Source: Plantago major (lineage: Eukaryota > Streptophyta > Magnoliopsida > Lamiales > Plantaginaceae). Taken from it: DNA of 64,000 nucleotides. The stretch is from positions 3,837,212-3,901,211 of the forward strand of contig CM048841.1 of assembly GCA_026545765.1 (NCBI GenBank), in the 5' to 3' direction. Position numbers and translations under genes: made by a program. The notes below the pieces were generated by a model. That model was not told the origin of the DNA. It searched no databases and saw nothing but the letters and a program-made list of their open reading frames with translations. Of the stretch, positions 12,565-23,106 are shown piece by piece. Each line of letters begins with the position of its first letter. Position 1 is the stretch's first letter.

Positions 12565-12614
12565 CTGCATTAACATCCAAAATCCTACCCAAATAACAAG
12601 TTACAACTATAGAA

Positions 12615-13454
12615 GTGAAAGAAAAAAAAGCTTGGTTATTAGTTAGCTTCCCATCAATGGAAAATCAACATGAGCATCAGCAGCAGCATTTGTTTCTCCG
12701 AAAAATGTCTAGCCTTTTCCTCTTCCCTTCTTCCTGCCAATTCCGAGCTTTACCAGATGTTGCAGAAAACAAAATTACCATCCATCGAAATGACGAACTT
12801 GTTAGCAATAGATCATCATGCTACCAATGTCCACAGCTTGTAACAACAGTTCCAGAAAATCGGAAAAGAAACTTGAACAAGGAAAGCAAAAGATCAATTG
12901 GCCAACACATGAGTTCCTCAGCCAACAGTGGATTGTTCAGCAGCACCGAAACTACCGACACGTTCTTCACAAACTCCATCAACTCGGGAGACTCCTTTCA
13001 CCTCAAAACTATAAGTGACGAAACCACCGGGCATGTTCCATTCGACACCAGCAGAGGGGTCACAGGGGTCACAAAATGTAGCAGCATATCTCCGGTGTAT
13101 GAATCAGGGGAGTCGGATCAGATTTCAGCACAGGTGTACTATTCCAAACCTAGACGTCAGAAAACAGGGAAGAAACCGCCGAAAAAAATGAAGAAGAAGA
13201 AGAAGAAGAAAGCTGCAGGTTTCGGCTTGATTGAAGAGAGTGGTGTTGCTGCTTACGCGGTGGAGAAGAGTTCGAGTGATGTTCGCGGGGATTTCAGGGA
13301 ATCGATGGTGGAGATGATTTTCCAGAATCAGATGTTTGGGGCACAAGATTTGGACAAGCTTCTGCATTGCTTCTTGTCTTTGAATTCACTATGTCATCAT
13401 GCTCTTATTCTTGATGTTTTTCAAGAAATTTGTCACACTTTGTTCACTCATTAA
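12615..13454 (+). CDS. OFP: OVATE family protein (OFP), 279 aa
   Basis: OFPs are plant-specific transcriptional repressors that bind TALE homeodomain and TRM proteins and shape organ growth. The single exon ends in a C-terminal OVATE domain, residues about 214-277: YAVEKSSSDVRGDFRESMVE, then MIFQNQMFGAQDLDKLLHCF, then LSLNSLCHHALILDVFQEI. A lysine-rich tract at about 187-199 (KKMKKKKKKK) is a plausible nuclear localisation signal. The middle is Ser/Thr-rich and probably disordered. The first ATG is used here; in-frame alternatives are Met15 (12657) and Met31. Most OFPs have DPY where this one has DVR ahead of DFRESM. Absence of introns is normal for the family. It converges on PEX4, with 384 bases between the stop codons. 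Confidence 0.9.
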   Translation: MKEKKAWLLVSFPSMENQHEHQQQHLFLRKMSSLFLFPSSCQFRALPDVAENKITIHRNDELVSNRSSCYQCPQLVTTVPENRKRNLNKESKRSIGQHMSSSANSGLFSSTETTDTFFTNSINSGDSFHLKTISDETTGHVPFDTSRGVTGVTKCSSISPVYESGESDQISAQVYYSKPRRQKTGKKPPKKMKKKKKKKAAGFGLIEESGVAAYAVEKSSSDVRGDFRESMVEMIFQNQMFGAQDLDKLLHCFLSLNSLCHHALILDVFQEICHTLFTH

Positions 13455-13838
13455 TTATGAATTATTACTCCTATATATTTAAGCTGGTCATGTTATTCAA
13501 GATAGATGATTTTTCTGCGTTAATTAGCTAGTTGGTGAGGCAATAGCTTACCAACGCGATGATCAGTAGCTAGTCCGAGAGGATCATTTCTTGTATTCCA
13601 TTTTTCCTGCGACAAATGCTACTTTTGGGAAAACCTTTACCATTACAATGTATAGTGCCTTTCAGTTAACATTATGACACATTTGTTACAGAAGATAGAA
13701 TACAAAAATAATGGATGTCTGGAAAGATGCATGTTCTATGATGCTCTGGTTTGTATCAAGGAGTTCACAATTCGAAATTAGATGGGAGAGCCAGGGCCCA
13801 AGGGTTAAAAGCAACTCCGAATAAGATCAGCCCTAAGT
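13455..13838. other. Shared 3' spacer between OVATE gene and PEX4
   Basis: Convergent 3' ends. The interval should hold both 3' UTRs, which could overlap. No RNA gene or repeat is recognised. Confidence 0.5.
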
Positions 13839-16800
13839 TTACCCCTTCTTAGGCATGGCAGCAAGCCTTGTGTACATCCTTGCCATTGAATGGAATCCTC
13901 TGACGTCACCAGATCGGAGAAGGTTGCCTAAAGACAAAAAAAGAAACATCAACTTCGAGCAACATGCCCACAGGAAAATATAACGCTTTAAAGCATGAAG
14001 TGAGGTTACTAAAGGTTTTAGGTGTAAACATAATATATTAACTCCGAGCGTTTCAAATAGGCTAAGAGTATTACTTATGTTTGGTGTCACGCATGACGGT
14101 GCTCTGAAAATATTCAAATTCTTAACCAAGCACAAATCACTGTCGACACTGGAAGTCCTATTCCGTACACCATATGTTCCTCATCATATGAATGCACATT
14201 AAGAAACAGAGCATTGCATAGCCCAAAAGGTCAAACCTCAGAATCATCAGAAGAAAAAAAATTGCTATCCACAAGACACATCATTTATTTGACATCTCTT
14301 CTGTGTGAACCATAATAAAATAGAGTGATACTTTAGTTGTAAACTTGTGCACAAGTATTCGATAATTTTAACAATCACAAAGTGACAAAACTAATATGAA
14401 ATTTGGTTCATACAATCCCCTGGAGAATTTTCTGCAGTAAAGAAGTTGTGATTCATGCAACTATTTGCCACTGTCATATGCATCACTTTAAAATTAGTTT
14501 GGCTGGTTAACGGTATCACATTAGTGAGTGTGGGTGCATGCGTGTGTGCGTGAAATGGCAACCACATCAAAATGCAAGCTTTTAATGTGATATCTTGGGC
14601 CTCAGTTGCAATCACCGCAAGATGATCTCAAGAAGCACAACCTCATTATTGGGTGTACGCAGATCCCCGGTCCCTCCTACTCCGCAAGGGCAAGTATGCC
14701 AGTGCAGTAAGGTCAGCCTTGCGGGAAATATTGGAACGTTATGAAGGATTGCACTATCTGTTTATTATTGATTATCTCACCATTACACTAATTGTAACTG
14801 CTAAGCACTTCAGTCAAAATCAAAAGTAACCACACAAGGATCTCTACTAATTATGTATGTACTGTTCATTCTCACATAACAGCACTATTCTTTATCATAA
14901 GCTAAATTTGCTAATTCATCTTCCATTATATTCATATCTCGACTTTCTAGACTCCCCCTATACTTGGTACAGGGATACCATACATGTCCAACATGCAACA
15001 AAGAATACTGCATATTAGCACACAGCTTTCTGTTGCCACAGATCACTGTATCAATGAACAGTGCATATTAGCAAACAGACTTGTTGCCACGGATAAAACA
15101 AATTTCTTCTTCAACAATGTGCATCTTGTTGTCACTTAAAGAGTTAAATGACAAAGTAGAACCAAAACCAAAGAAACCCTGAAAACACTTCACGTTCAAA
15201 AACTTTCAGGGACCAAATTCGGCCACAACGATTTGTCTTTTTTATTTCCCGAATCGTCCCTTTTTCTAAAATTTGCTATCCAAAGTGTGTTCTTTTTTTC
15301 TAATATCTTTCTTCACGTGCAGTAACAGCACCATTGTTGCTCGAGACAACTAATACAACTGCCCTTTCTCATAGATTAGCATGTTCACATGCAGCACAAT
15401 TTTCATTTCCCCACAAATACATTTGTATGGTGAGCACACCAGATGAAAAAAAATAAAAAAAAGCACCGAGTAGAAAGAAAAGATATATAATCATCACAAC
15501 CACCCCCAAAAAAATAATCTAATCAGCATAATCACTTATTTTGCGATCACCAAATAAGGAATAAAAAATAAAGACAGTGTAATATGAAACTGGTATGCTT
15601 TCTAGTACTTTGTGCACACACCGAGGAGGGAGAAAGAAAAAGAAAAACATAAGGCAGGCAGTAATTTGGGGAAAGGAAACCATTGACCTGAATCACAGTT
15701 TAACGGGCTGTCCGGCTCTGGATGAGCCATCAATGCAATTATAGCCCTACAAATAGATTGCAACGTCCAAGCTGGACTCCAAGCATTCTTCAATATATCA
15801 AGACAAATCTCACCTGTCTGCATAGAATAGGACGATCGGTGTGAATTGCATCACATTCTTTTTTACTTTCTACTCCCAAGTAGACATTAATTGCAGTAAC
15901 TTGTTGAGTTTAGAAATGTCACAAAATGAATACAAGTTTCTTTTGGGGAATGAGACGTACAAGATATCTCTGCCATTATGAACCAGTATTTTAAAAAAAT
16001 CCAACTGCCTAAATGATGTGAAAACTTCAAATATAAATAGGGATCATCCTTATTCACAATTTTTATTCATATTAACAATTCATAAATAGTTTCTAGAGTT
16101 GGAAATTCTATAGGATGATTAGCCAAACAAGTCTTCGATGAGAAAACCAACTGGCAAAAGATCCTGCATTTGCACCTTTTGTGGGACAGTTGATGTGGAT
16201 GCCGAGGTCGAGAAGCTATCCGACATCAAGCTAGAACAGGAGCTGGACCAAGTGTAAGTTCCAATTTACAATTACATTTACAGAACTTGTGTTTTTTAGG
16301 TATATGTTATAGTCATAGTCAGATTATCACTTGTCGGTAAGAAAAGTTCAAAATTCTTTTGCCGAACATTTGAACTTTTTCTTACCAATAAGTAATTATC
16401 GTTGACCATATAACAAATGCATATAAAACACAGGTACTGTATATAGATACATACACACATACATACAGTAACTATAATGTAATTGGAACTTGTACTTGTC
16501 CCAACTCCTGTTCCAGCTAATTCTGTTTTGCAACTCAGCCTTGGCATCCACATCAACTATCCCACCAAAAGCGCAGAAGCATACAATCTTCCGTATGTTG
16601 GTTTTCTACTTGAAGTATTGCTAGGGGATTCTTTTTATGGAATTTATAACTCTAAAAGCTATTTAGTGAATTATTTAATGCAATGAGAACTTTGAAGAAG
16701 GATGACCCCTATATGTACTTCGGAAATAGGAGTCCAAAACTTCAAATCCAATTAGAATTTCCAACTCATCCACATCTATTCAGATTAGCTGATGAATAGA

Positions 16801-17976
16801 TATAGACAACAAGCAGCTCACATGATTGCCTTGATGGATCAGGATTTATACAAGGTAAGGAAACATAATGATTCCAAAAGAAAATCAATTACCTTGAAAT
16901 GTACATTTGGATGGAAGATTTTGGTTAAGAACCGAACTTGAGGAGGCTGCAAAGGATACTGCTCAGGGACAGAAAAAGCAAGCTGGAAAACTCCACCTTC
17001 ATATGGTGTTTCCGATGGACCCTACATGAACCACAGAAATTAGTCAGCCACCAACTAGTGCATATTTACGAGTTCTCCAGAAAACAACACAAGTATGATT
17101 AAGCACATAAATCCACGCACCTTTATAAGAGCTGTCCATTTGAATATGTTGGAATCGTCACAGACAAGTTGAATATCAGGATCAGCTACCTTTTCTCTCT
17201 GCACTTCTTTGTATTCCTTAAAGAGCCTCGCTCTCGACGCCTACTCCAGAACATGTCATCATACTCGTAACCATCCAAAATTGATGCATACTCGAATTAA
17301 AATGTGCAATCAACAATTCTGCCGAGCAACAAATTGCCTCACAACAACGAGACAATGCACGACAAATCATATTCGATTGCCTAATGCATTTAGATTTTCT
17401 TTAATAGAATCAGGAACAATCCCTTTTGGTCATTCGGTCATACTAACCACACATTATGTTCTTTTATAAAATTACTCCTGGATTAAGATACATTCATTCT
17501 AATATCTAGATCATAACCTTTTAGCTCCTTCAACTAAACAGGCCATCACAAAGACATCATTCGGAAAAGTTAATTTAAGCCGTGCATGTGTAAGCTTTCG
17601 AATGCGATATTTTCCAAACTGGCAACCACAAGCGGCACGTCGTTGAATGTAAAAAAGGTATTGGGTTGGATCGCTTTTGGATGTTACATCTAGATAAAAT
17701 TGCTATCTTCCAACTCGATTTTATATGGTGGTCTTTCAATAGCCACATACAATTGGGGGAAACGAACTTGAAACAAGATTGGATTGCAACTAATCACATC
17801 AATCAGAGCATTAACCTAAAAACATCATACATAAGGCACATAGTGAATTGCTTATCCCTATCGTAAATTCCAAAGATTGATAATTTGAGAAACACAAAGG
17901 TCAGTCAATTGCAAGAAATCACATCAATCCGAGCAGAAGAGAAAAACAAGATAAAATTAGGTAGACTGACCTGCAT
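13839..17976 (-). CDS. PEX4: PEX4, peroxisomal ubiquitin-conjugating enzyme E2, 5 exons, 157 aa
   Basis: PEX4 is the E2, anchored on the peroxisome by PEX22, that monoubiquitinates the PEX5 import receptor so it can be recycled. Exons, 5' to 3': 17971-17976 (ATGCAG only), 17121-17240, 16893-17021, 15688-15817, 13839-13927. All introns are GT-AG and phase is kept throughout. The protein is 157 aa, the family length as I recall it. The E2 fold is complete: FHPNV at about 78-82, catalytic Cys90 in [13 protein letters not shown], and the C-terminus [13 protein letters not shown] see no broken key residue. The two-codon first exon is supported by a good donor and by the family's N-terminal [16 protein letters not shown]. 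Intron 3 (15818-16892) contains a long inverted repeat. A terminal-inverted-repeat transposon starts about 215 bases upstream of the ATG. Confidence 0.96.
16029..16718. repeat. Long inverted repeat (foldback) in PEX4 intron 3
   Basis: The left arm (about 16029-16276) matches the reverse complement of the right arm (about 16476-16718) over some 245 bases with scattered mismatches. Shared landmarks are GTTGATGTGGATGCC, GAACAGGAG, AGAAAACCAAC and TCATCCTT. The spacer of about 200 bases contains a smaller inverted repeat, TCGGTAAGAAAAGTTCAAA against TTTGAACTTTTTCTTACC. It could be a foldback MITE or an inverted duplication. Transcribed as part of the intron it would form a long hairpin. Open frames over the arms do not resemble proteins. 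Confidence 0.75.
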
Positions 17977-18679
17977 ATCTGCTCAAAGGTCAGTAAAAAG
18001 CTGCAGAAAATTGATCGAATAAGTCAACAAAATCAAATCCGTATTGAAGACATGCGAAAGGAAAAGATAGGGGAAGAAGAATATGATTACTGAAAAAGCT
18101 GCAGCAAAGAGAGTCGAATTGACGATTGCAGAGAAGAAGAAGAAGAAGAAGAATCGATTCGAGTAAAAAAATGGAAGCTTGATTTTGGTGAGGGAGAATT
18201 GCACTTTTGGTCCTCTAACTAGAGGTACTCTTCGATTTTGGTCCTACAAAATGCTAAATTTGCAAAGTCGGTCCTAAAATCGTATATATCGTTCGTATTT
18301 ATACGCCAACTACCTAATACATTCAATTAAGTCCCTAAAACTCTTCAAAGTTATCGATTAGGTCCAAATTAATTTCTGAAAATTGCAATAGAGTCCTTAG
18401 TGACCTCCAATTCTCAAAATCTAGGGCATTGACTTTATAAAAACTTAATTAGATCCTTACAACTTCAAACAAATTTCTAAAATTTTAAAAGGATAAAATA
18501 TTTGTGAAATTATAATTTTAACATATTATTTTTTTAAAAAATAAATATAAAATAAATTTATAAACTTAATAAAAAAATTAAAAATTTATATTGTCCAATA
18601 TAGTTACTCTCAATCTTTACATATTATGAATTATTATCATCATTTTTTTAGATTTTTTTTTTATTTTCCTCCATTGAAG

Positions 18680-18836
18680 CTCCATGGAAGCCATGGATGG
18701 AAGCTCTAGACGAGCTTCCTGCCATGGAAGCACCGGGAAGCTCCAATCGGAGCTTCCCGTCGGATCCGGAGCTTCCACGGGAATCTCTCGAGCTTCCTGC
18801 CATGGAACCTGGATGAAGCTTCCATGGTAGTTTGTA
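18680..18836. repeat. Cluster of palindromic GGAAGCTCC / GGAGCTTCC motifs
   Basis: Within about 155 bases the motif (C)GGAAGCT(C) and its complement GAGCTTCC(A/C), often joined to CCATGG, occur around ten times in alternating orientation. The stretch is far more GC-rich than its AT-rich neighbours. It can fold into several stems. It lies inside the TIR element at 18194-19392. Confidence 0.7.
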
Positions 18837-18840
18837 AAAA

Positions 18841-18855
18841 AAAAAAAATAATAAT

Positions 18856-18895
<40 letters not shown>
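18841..18895. repeat. A-run, AAT and (TA)n microsatellite
   Basis: Poly-A, then (AAT)n, then about 16 TA units. Likely polymorphic in length. Confidence 0.9.
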
Positions 18896-18897
<2 letters not shown>

Positions 18898-19160
18898 GTA
18901 AAATAAAAAATATTAAATTTGTTAATATTATTTTTTTATTTGTCAAGAGCTTCCATGGATAATATGAGTCTTTTTTTTTAAATTTATTCAATGGAAGTAT
19001 TTATATATATATATATATAATCTTTATTCTTCAATTTAGGGTTTATCCAATTTGGGGATATATGCTATCACAATCGATTATCCGACCTAAATATAAGACA
19101 TAAATCGTTGATTCTTGTTTGTAATTCTCCGTTCGTTGTTTAGTTCATTCATTAGTACGT

Positions 19161-19251
19161 TAGTTCAATTCGGCTAATTCTTCAGTTCGTTAGTTCGATT
19201 CGACTAATTCTTCAGTTTGTTAGTTCAATTCGCCTTAATCCTTCAGTTCGC
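19161..19251 (+). repeat. Three tandem 30-bp repeats
   Basis: Units begin TAGTTC(A/G)ATTCG and end CTTCAGTT(C/T)G at 19161, 19191 and 19221. The third has one extra base. They lie inside the TIR element at 18194-19392. Confidence 0.8.
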
Positions 19252-19479
19252 CAAGGACCAAAAACAATTCCCAATTTTTTTACCTAATTTTGCCGTATTT
19301 ATACGGTTTTAGGACTAGTTTTGTAAATTTGGCATTTCATAGGACCGTAAACGAAGAGGACGTCGAGTTAGAAGACCAAAAGTGCAATTCTCTAAGTGCG
19401 TGTTTGCAAATGCTTTTTTAATCAAGTGATTTTTTTTTCTGCTTCTACTAAAAGTTTTTTGGTGTAAAAAGATCTATTA

Positions 19480-19905
19480 TGGCTTAAATGCCAATATCAG
19501 AGCCCAAAAGAGGGAGTACATAAATAGGAGGAGAAAGCCATAGCATTTCTTCTCCGTAACACTCATATCCTAGCTTCGCTAAATGATCCGCACATACATT
19601 AGCTAGTCTATCGATCTTCCCAAAAACAACTTTCCAAGGATTATAAAGGAGTTCCTTGCATTTCCGTACTTAGTCCTCAAGTTCAGTAGGTGGATGCTTT
19701 TTGCCAGAAATCCAATCAAAAATTGTGGAGGAATCTGTCTAGACTATCAATTTGGGTATCCTTCTTTCCCATGCAATTGCCAACCCTGATAGTAGACTCC
19801 GAATTTCAGTTTCATTTACTGTAGGCTGCGGGATTTGCATCGCGTACCCCAATATCCAGGCACCAAAATCATCTAAAGTTGATTTTAAGTAAAAGTCAAT
19901 AGTGT
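19480..19905 (-). mobile_element. LINE fragment with RNase H-like domain
   Basis: On the minus strand it encodes an RNase H-like C-terminal domain typical of plant L1-type LINEs: FGAWILGYAMQIPQPTVNET, EIRSLLSGLAIAWERRIPKL, then TDSSTIFDWISGKKHPPTEL and GKIDRLANVCADHLAKLGY. Two in-frame stops fall within this stretch, one just before TDSS and one before RKCKEL, so it is a pseudogene. The 5' end is truncated near the MITE and no poly(A) tail is kept. Confidence 0.65.
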
Positions 19906-19908
19906 TTG

Positions 19909-20154
19909 ATACTCTCTCCGTTCCAGTTTCATTTACCCGTACTTCATTTTGGTCCATCCCAAATTCAATTACTCATTCATTTAATGGAAAATATCTTTCT
20001 TACTTTATTCACTATCTATCATAATTTATTCATTATTTCTCCTACTTTATTCAATCTCTTTCATACTTTATTTTCATCTCTCCTATTTTATTAACTTTTT
20101 TCTCAAAACTTGTGTTCGGCCCCGCGGGTAATTGAAACCGGGACGGATGGAGTA
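19909..20154. mobile_element. Stowaway-type MITE
   Basis: TA-flanked ends CTCTCTCCGTTCC and GGGACGGATGGAG. The interior TTTAATGGAAAATATC and CTTACTTTATTCACTA is the reverse complement of the family seen at 12043-12222 and 28579-28801. About 245 bp, non-coding. Confidence 0.8.
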
Positions 20155-20430
20155 TATCATATAAAAAGCAGCTTAAAATTGTAAAAGCAGAAGTTTTAGT
20201 GTTTGCAAAAATTAATTTAATTAGTTGTTTTTAATTGAAAGAAAAGCTACTACTTGCTTAAAGCAGTTAGAAGCAGCTACTGGGTTGTTTTCTGCTTATG
20301 GCGGTTACCTGCTTTTTTCCAGAAAAGTTGCAGCAGAAATTGTAATATCAAACACTAAAAAGCTACTTTTACTACTTCAAAATCACAAAAGCACTTTTTT
20401 TAAGCATTTGCAAACACAAGCTAAACTGTT

Positions 20431-21630
20431 TTCGGATACGCGGCGGTACACCACATCCTTACTGTGTTCATCGGGTACGACTTCACTCGTTGATACTTGA
20501 ATAGACTCGATTAAAAAATATATATTTATATATATTTTTCGATAACGAGTTCGAGTATAAAAATTAACTCGTTTCGAGTTGAACCAAGTTCGGGCTGAGT
20601 TACAGTTCCATTCTGGCTTGAATGGTTAAACAACACTACTCATGGCCACTCTTGATTTTGTCTATGTATCTACAATAGACTCATGGTGATTTATCATGTT
20701 ACACCTTAGGTGAATCAAATGGTTTTAAGTGTTGTACTATAACACATAAGTATTATGATTCAAAATAGATTACATTATGATATAGTATAAACTAAACTGT
20801 CAATCTCCAAATCCCCACCTCTATCAGTCAACAAGGATTTTAAAAAAATCATAATTTATCATTTTGGATGCTTCAATAAAACCTCCAATAAACTCACTGT
20901 CTACATTTTTTAAGTTTATAATCACACTCTTACATTTTTTTAAGTTTATAATCAATCTCTTTCATCATTTATATATTTTCTTTCTTATTACTGTATATAT
21001 ATATATATATATATTAAGTGAACAACTATTAAAATTGTGTAATTGAGCACTTAATTTAAGTTAAATTGAACTCATTTATAATATATATGTAAATTAGACT
21101 TTAATTATAAAAAATAATATGTTTTCTCCTTTTAAATTACAAGCCCTAATGCAACTCCAACAAAACCAATTCATGATTTAAAAAAACTAAATATGTCTTC
21201 TCCAATTAAATTTCAAGCCCTAATACAACCCAACAAAATCAATCATAATAAAAAAACAACGATAACCAATCTTTATTTTCCTATCTTCTCTAATTGAATT
21301 AAAACATATTAATTCGCAATTCAATCGGAAAAAAAAGGGCAATTCATTATTAGAAACAACGATATTACTTACTTTCATATATTTTATCAATTATTTATAT
21401 GTAGATCCCACGATAACATGCGTAAAGAGTTCTCGCATTCTAGTTTTTTAATACCTTCTTTAAATTTATCACTATAAACTATTGTTTTACTCACTTTTTT
21501 AAGATTGTGCAAAACAGTGTGAAGCTATTAAATGTAGAGGGAGTGTTATTTATTTCAATTGTAACATGAAATTACACATTTTTAATGATATGAATATCGT
21601 TTCGTCTATTGACAAAAAGAACTGTTTGAG
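20431..21630. other. Gene-free AT-rich spacer
   Basis: No gene. A (TA)n run lies near 20994-21015, and the segment near 21120-21240 repeats CTAATNCAAC and AAACCAATTCAT-like phrases imperfectly. TGTAGAGGGAGTGTTA near 21531 could be the end of an eroded MITE. Confidence 0.5.
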
Positions 21631-21646
21631 TTATTATGATTGACTT

Positions 21647-22086
21647 TTTCGGAAGTTGGATTAGAGGTGGGGATTGGTTTCGGGGTTTGGATACACGATG
21701 GTCTTTTTGCTAGACGGTTGGAAGTGGTGAATCATCCATTAGCTCTGCAAAGTGCAGGGGCGTATGCTATTCGTGCAGTAATTCATTGGGCGGTGTTGCA
21801 AGGCCTGGACCAGATCATTTGTTTACATATTATCTTTCTTTAGTTAAAGTCTTTTAATTCCTTAGATTTTGATTTTTCTGTGGTTGGCCCTATTTTGGCA
21901 GACATTAAGTCGTTGGTTAGCTCCTTTAATTTCTTAAGTTTAGATTTCGTGTCGCGTGGTGAAAACTCGCTAGCTCATAATTAGCTAGCTTGTCGTGCGG
22001 TTCGGTAGTCAGTTTTTTCTAAATTCTTGTACGGTTTTTTCTCATTGATGTTATGAATCTATCTAGTTTGTTGCTAAAAAAAAAAA
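21647..22086 (+). mobile_element. 5'-truncated LINE insertion with target-site duplication
   Basis: It encodes an RNase H-like domain: GFGVWIHDGLFARRLEVVNH, then SAGAYAIRAVIHWAVLQGLD, with a later LDFVSRGENSLAHNLAC. It ends in an 11-A tail (22076-22086). A 16-bp direct repeat, TTAYTATGATTGACTT, flanks it at 21631-21646 and 22087-22102 with one mismatch. This is the classic mark of target-primed reverse transcription. At 440 bp it is only the 3' end of the element. The frame is broken after the first half of the domain. Confidence 0.85.
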
Positions 22087-22109
22087 TTACTATGATTGAC
22101 TTGGATTAA

Positions 22110-22252
22110 GGCTCTGTTCTCTTCAACTGCAATTTTCTGAACTGAACTGAACTGAATTGTAGTATAAAATATAACTAAGCAGAGTTGAACTGAACTGAAC
22201 TGAATATAACTGAACTAAACTGAATGAGTTTTCAGTTGAATAGGACAGAGCC
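22110..22252. mobile_element. Tourist-like MITE (PIF/Harbinger), TSD TAA
   Basis: 143 bp with ends GGCTCTGTTCTCTTCAACTG and CAGTTGAATAGGACAGAGCC, flanked by TAA on both sides (22107-22109 and 22253-22255), the 3-bp duplication of the PIF/Harbinger group. The interior is GAACTGAACTGAA-rich. A relative lies at 51019-51148. Confidence 0.85.
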
Positions 22253-22405
22253 TAATTCATATATATTTACATCAATATTGTTTACAGAAAAACGCATATA
22301 CATACTGCTAGCTACATGTTTGAGGTTCTTCGCACTTTCATCACCTCTAATGGATTAAATGACATGCATCGATGTTTGGTTAGTTTCGGGACAAACTATA
22401 AAGTG

Positions 22406-22838
22406 TGCCAAATTTTTTAAAATATATCTGTGATACATCCATTTTATATACTACATAATAACTATGTATTTTTTGTATACTACACAATGGCTACCTATCC
22501 AGAAGATATACTCTGATCATTTTTTTGCTTGGATTTGGTGATTGTATTACACGCGCCGGGAGTATCTCACACGCTCGACACGATGGTATGTATTTTTTGA
22601 ATTTCCTTTTTTTTATTTTTCTTTCAAAATAATTTCCGAGATTCAAACACGAGCTGACACGTGTCGAGCACGTGAGATACTCCCGGCGCGTGTAATACAA
22701 TCGCCGAATCGGAGTAAAAAACCGAAGTATATCTTCTAGACAAGTACTCATTGTGTAGTATACAAAAAATACATAGCCATTGTGTAGTATATAAAACGGA
22801 TGTGTTCTCACTCTGTGGTATATTTTAAAAAAAATTCC
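22406..22838. mobile_element. Foldback element with 11-bp direct flank repeat
   Basis: Two arms of about 150-170 bp (about 22418-22572 and 22660-22832) are near-perfect inverted copies that include TTTTATATACTACA, GTATTTTTTGTATACTACAC and TGTATTACACGCGCCGGGAG. The spacer is about 85 bases. ACTATAAAGTG occurs directly on both flanks (22395-22405 and 22839-22849), which suggests a Mutator-like target duplication. Non-coding; open frames in the arms are by-products of the inverted copies. Confidence 0.75.
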
Positions 22839-22973
22839 ACTATAAAGTGCTTGTGCATAGCTTTCTAAAAGATAAATTAGATATGATACGCCTTGTTCAT
22901 TGATATGAGTATTACTTTCAATTTAGTTAAGTTCTTTTGAATTTGAATATCAAAAGTAAAGTCAATCCATACG

Positions 22974-23106
22974 CTTTTTTTTTAATACAATATTACAATT
23001 ACAATACTTACATTGCACAAATTTTTATCATTTTGAGGATCGAACCCGTGACCTCTTGGGTACAGCGTGTCTCAGCTTGCCACTCGACTACAAACGCTTT
23101 GACGGG
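22974..23106 (-). mobile_element. tRNA-derived SINE with target duplication
   Basis: Read on the minus strand, it has an A box TAGTCGAGTGG and a B box GGTTCGATCC, about 35 bases apart, then a short body and an A-tail (the T-run near 22976-22984). The direct repeat ATCCATACG flanks it (22965-22973 and 23107-23115). The promoter boxes look intact. It resembles the damaged copy at 2230-2399. Confidence 0.85.

Larger units (their letters stand above)
18194..19392. mobile_element. Non-autonomous terminal-inverted-repeat transposon, about 1.2 kb
   Basis: The left end GAGAATTGCACTTTTGGTCC matches the right end GACCAAAAGTGCAATTCTC. The match continues about 90 bases inward through CTCTTCG, GGTCCTA, AAATTTGCAAA and TCCTAAAA-CGTATA. 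Long TIRs suggest a Mutator-like element, but I see no convincing target duplication. There is no transposase; the interior holds short repeats. Confidence 0.7.
19393..20430. mobile_element. TIR element split by later insertions
   Basis: The left end GTGCGTGTTTGCAAATGC (from about 19396) matches the right end GCATTTGCAAACACAAGC (about 20405-20422), and similarity continues inward (CTACTAAAAG against CTTTTACTACTT). A LINE fragment (about 19480-19905) and a Stowaway MITE (19909-20154) lie between the halves. The left end directly abuts the TIR element that ends at 19392. Superfamily uncertain, perhaps hAT-like. Confidence 0.55.

Noticed and set aside
16296-16686. Open frames in PEX4 intron 3
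   Set aside because: They lie over the inverted repeat and resemble no protein.
22491-22811. Opposed open frames with similar peptides (YYTRREYLTCSTR / YYTRREYLTRSTR)
   Set aside because: The similarity arises because the foldback arms are inverted copies.
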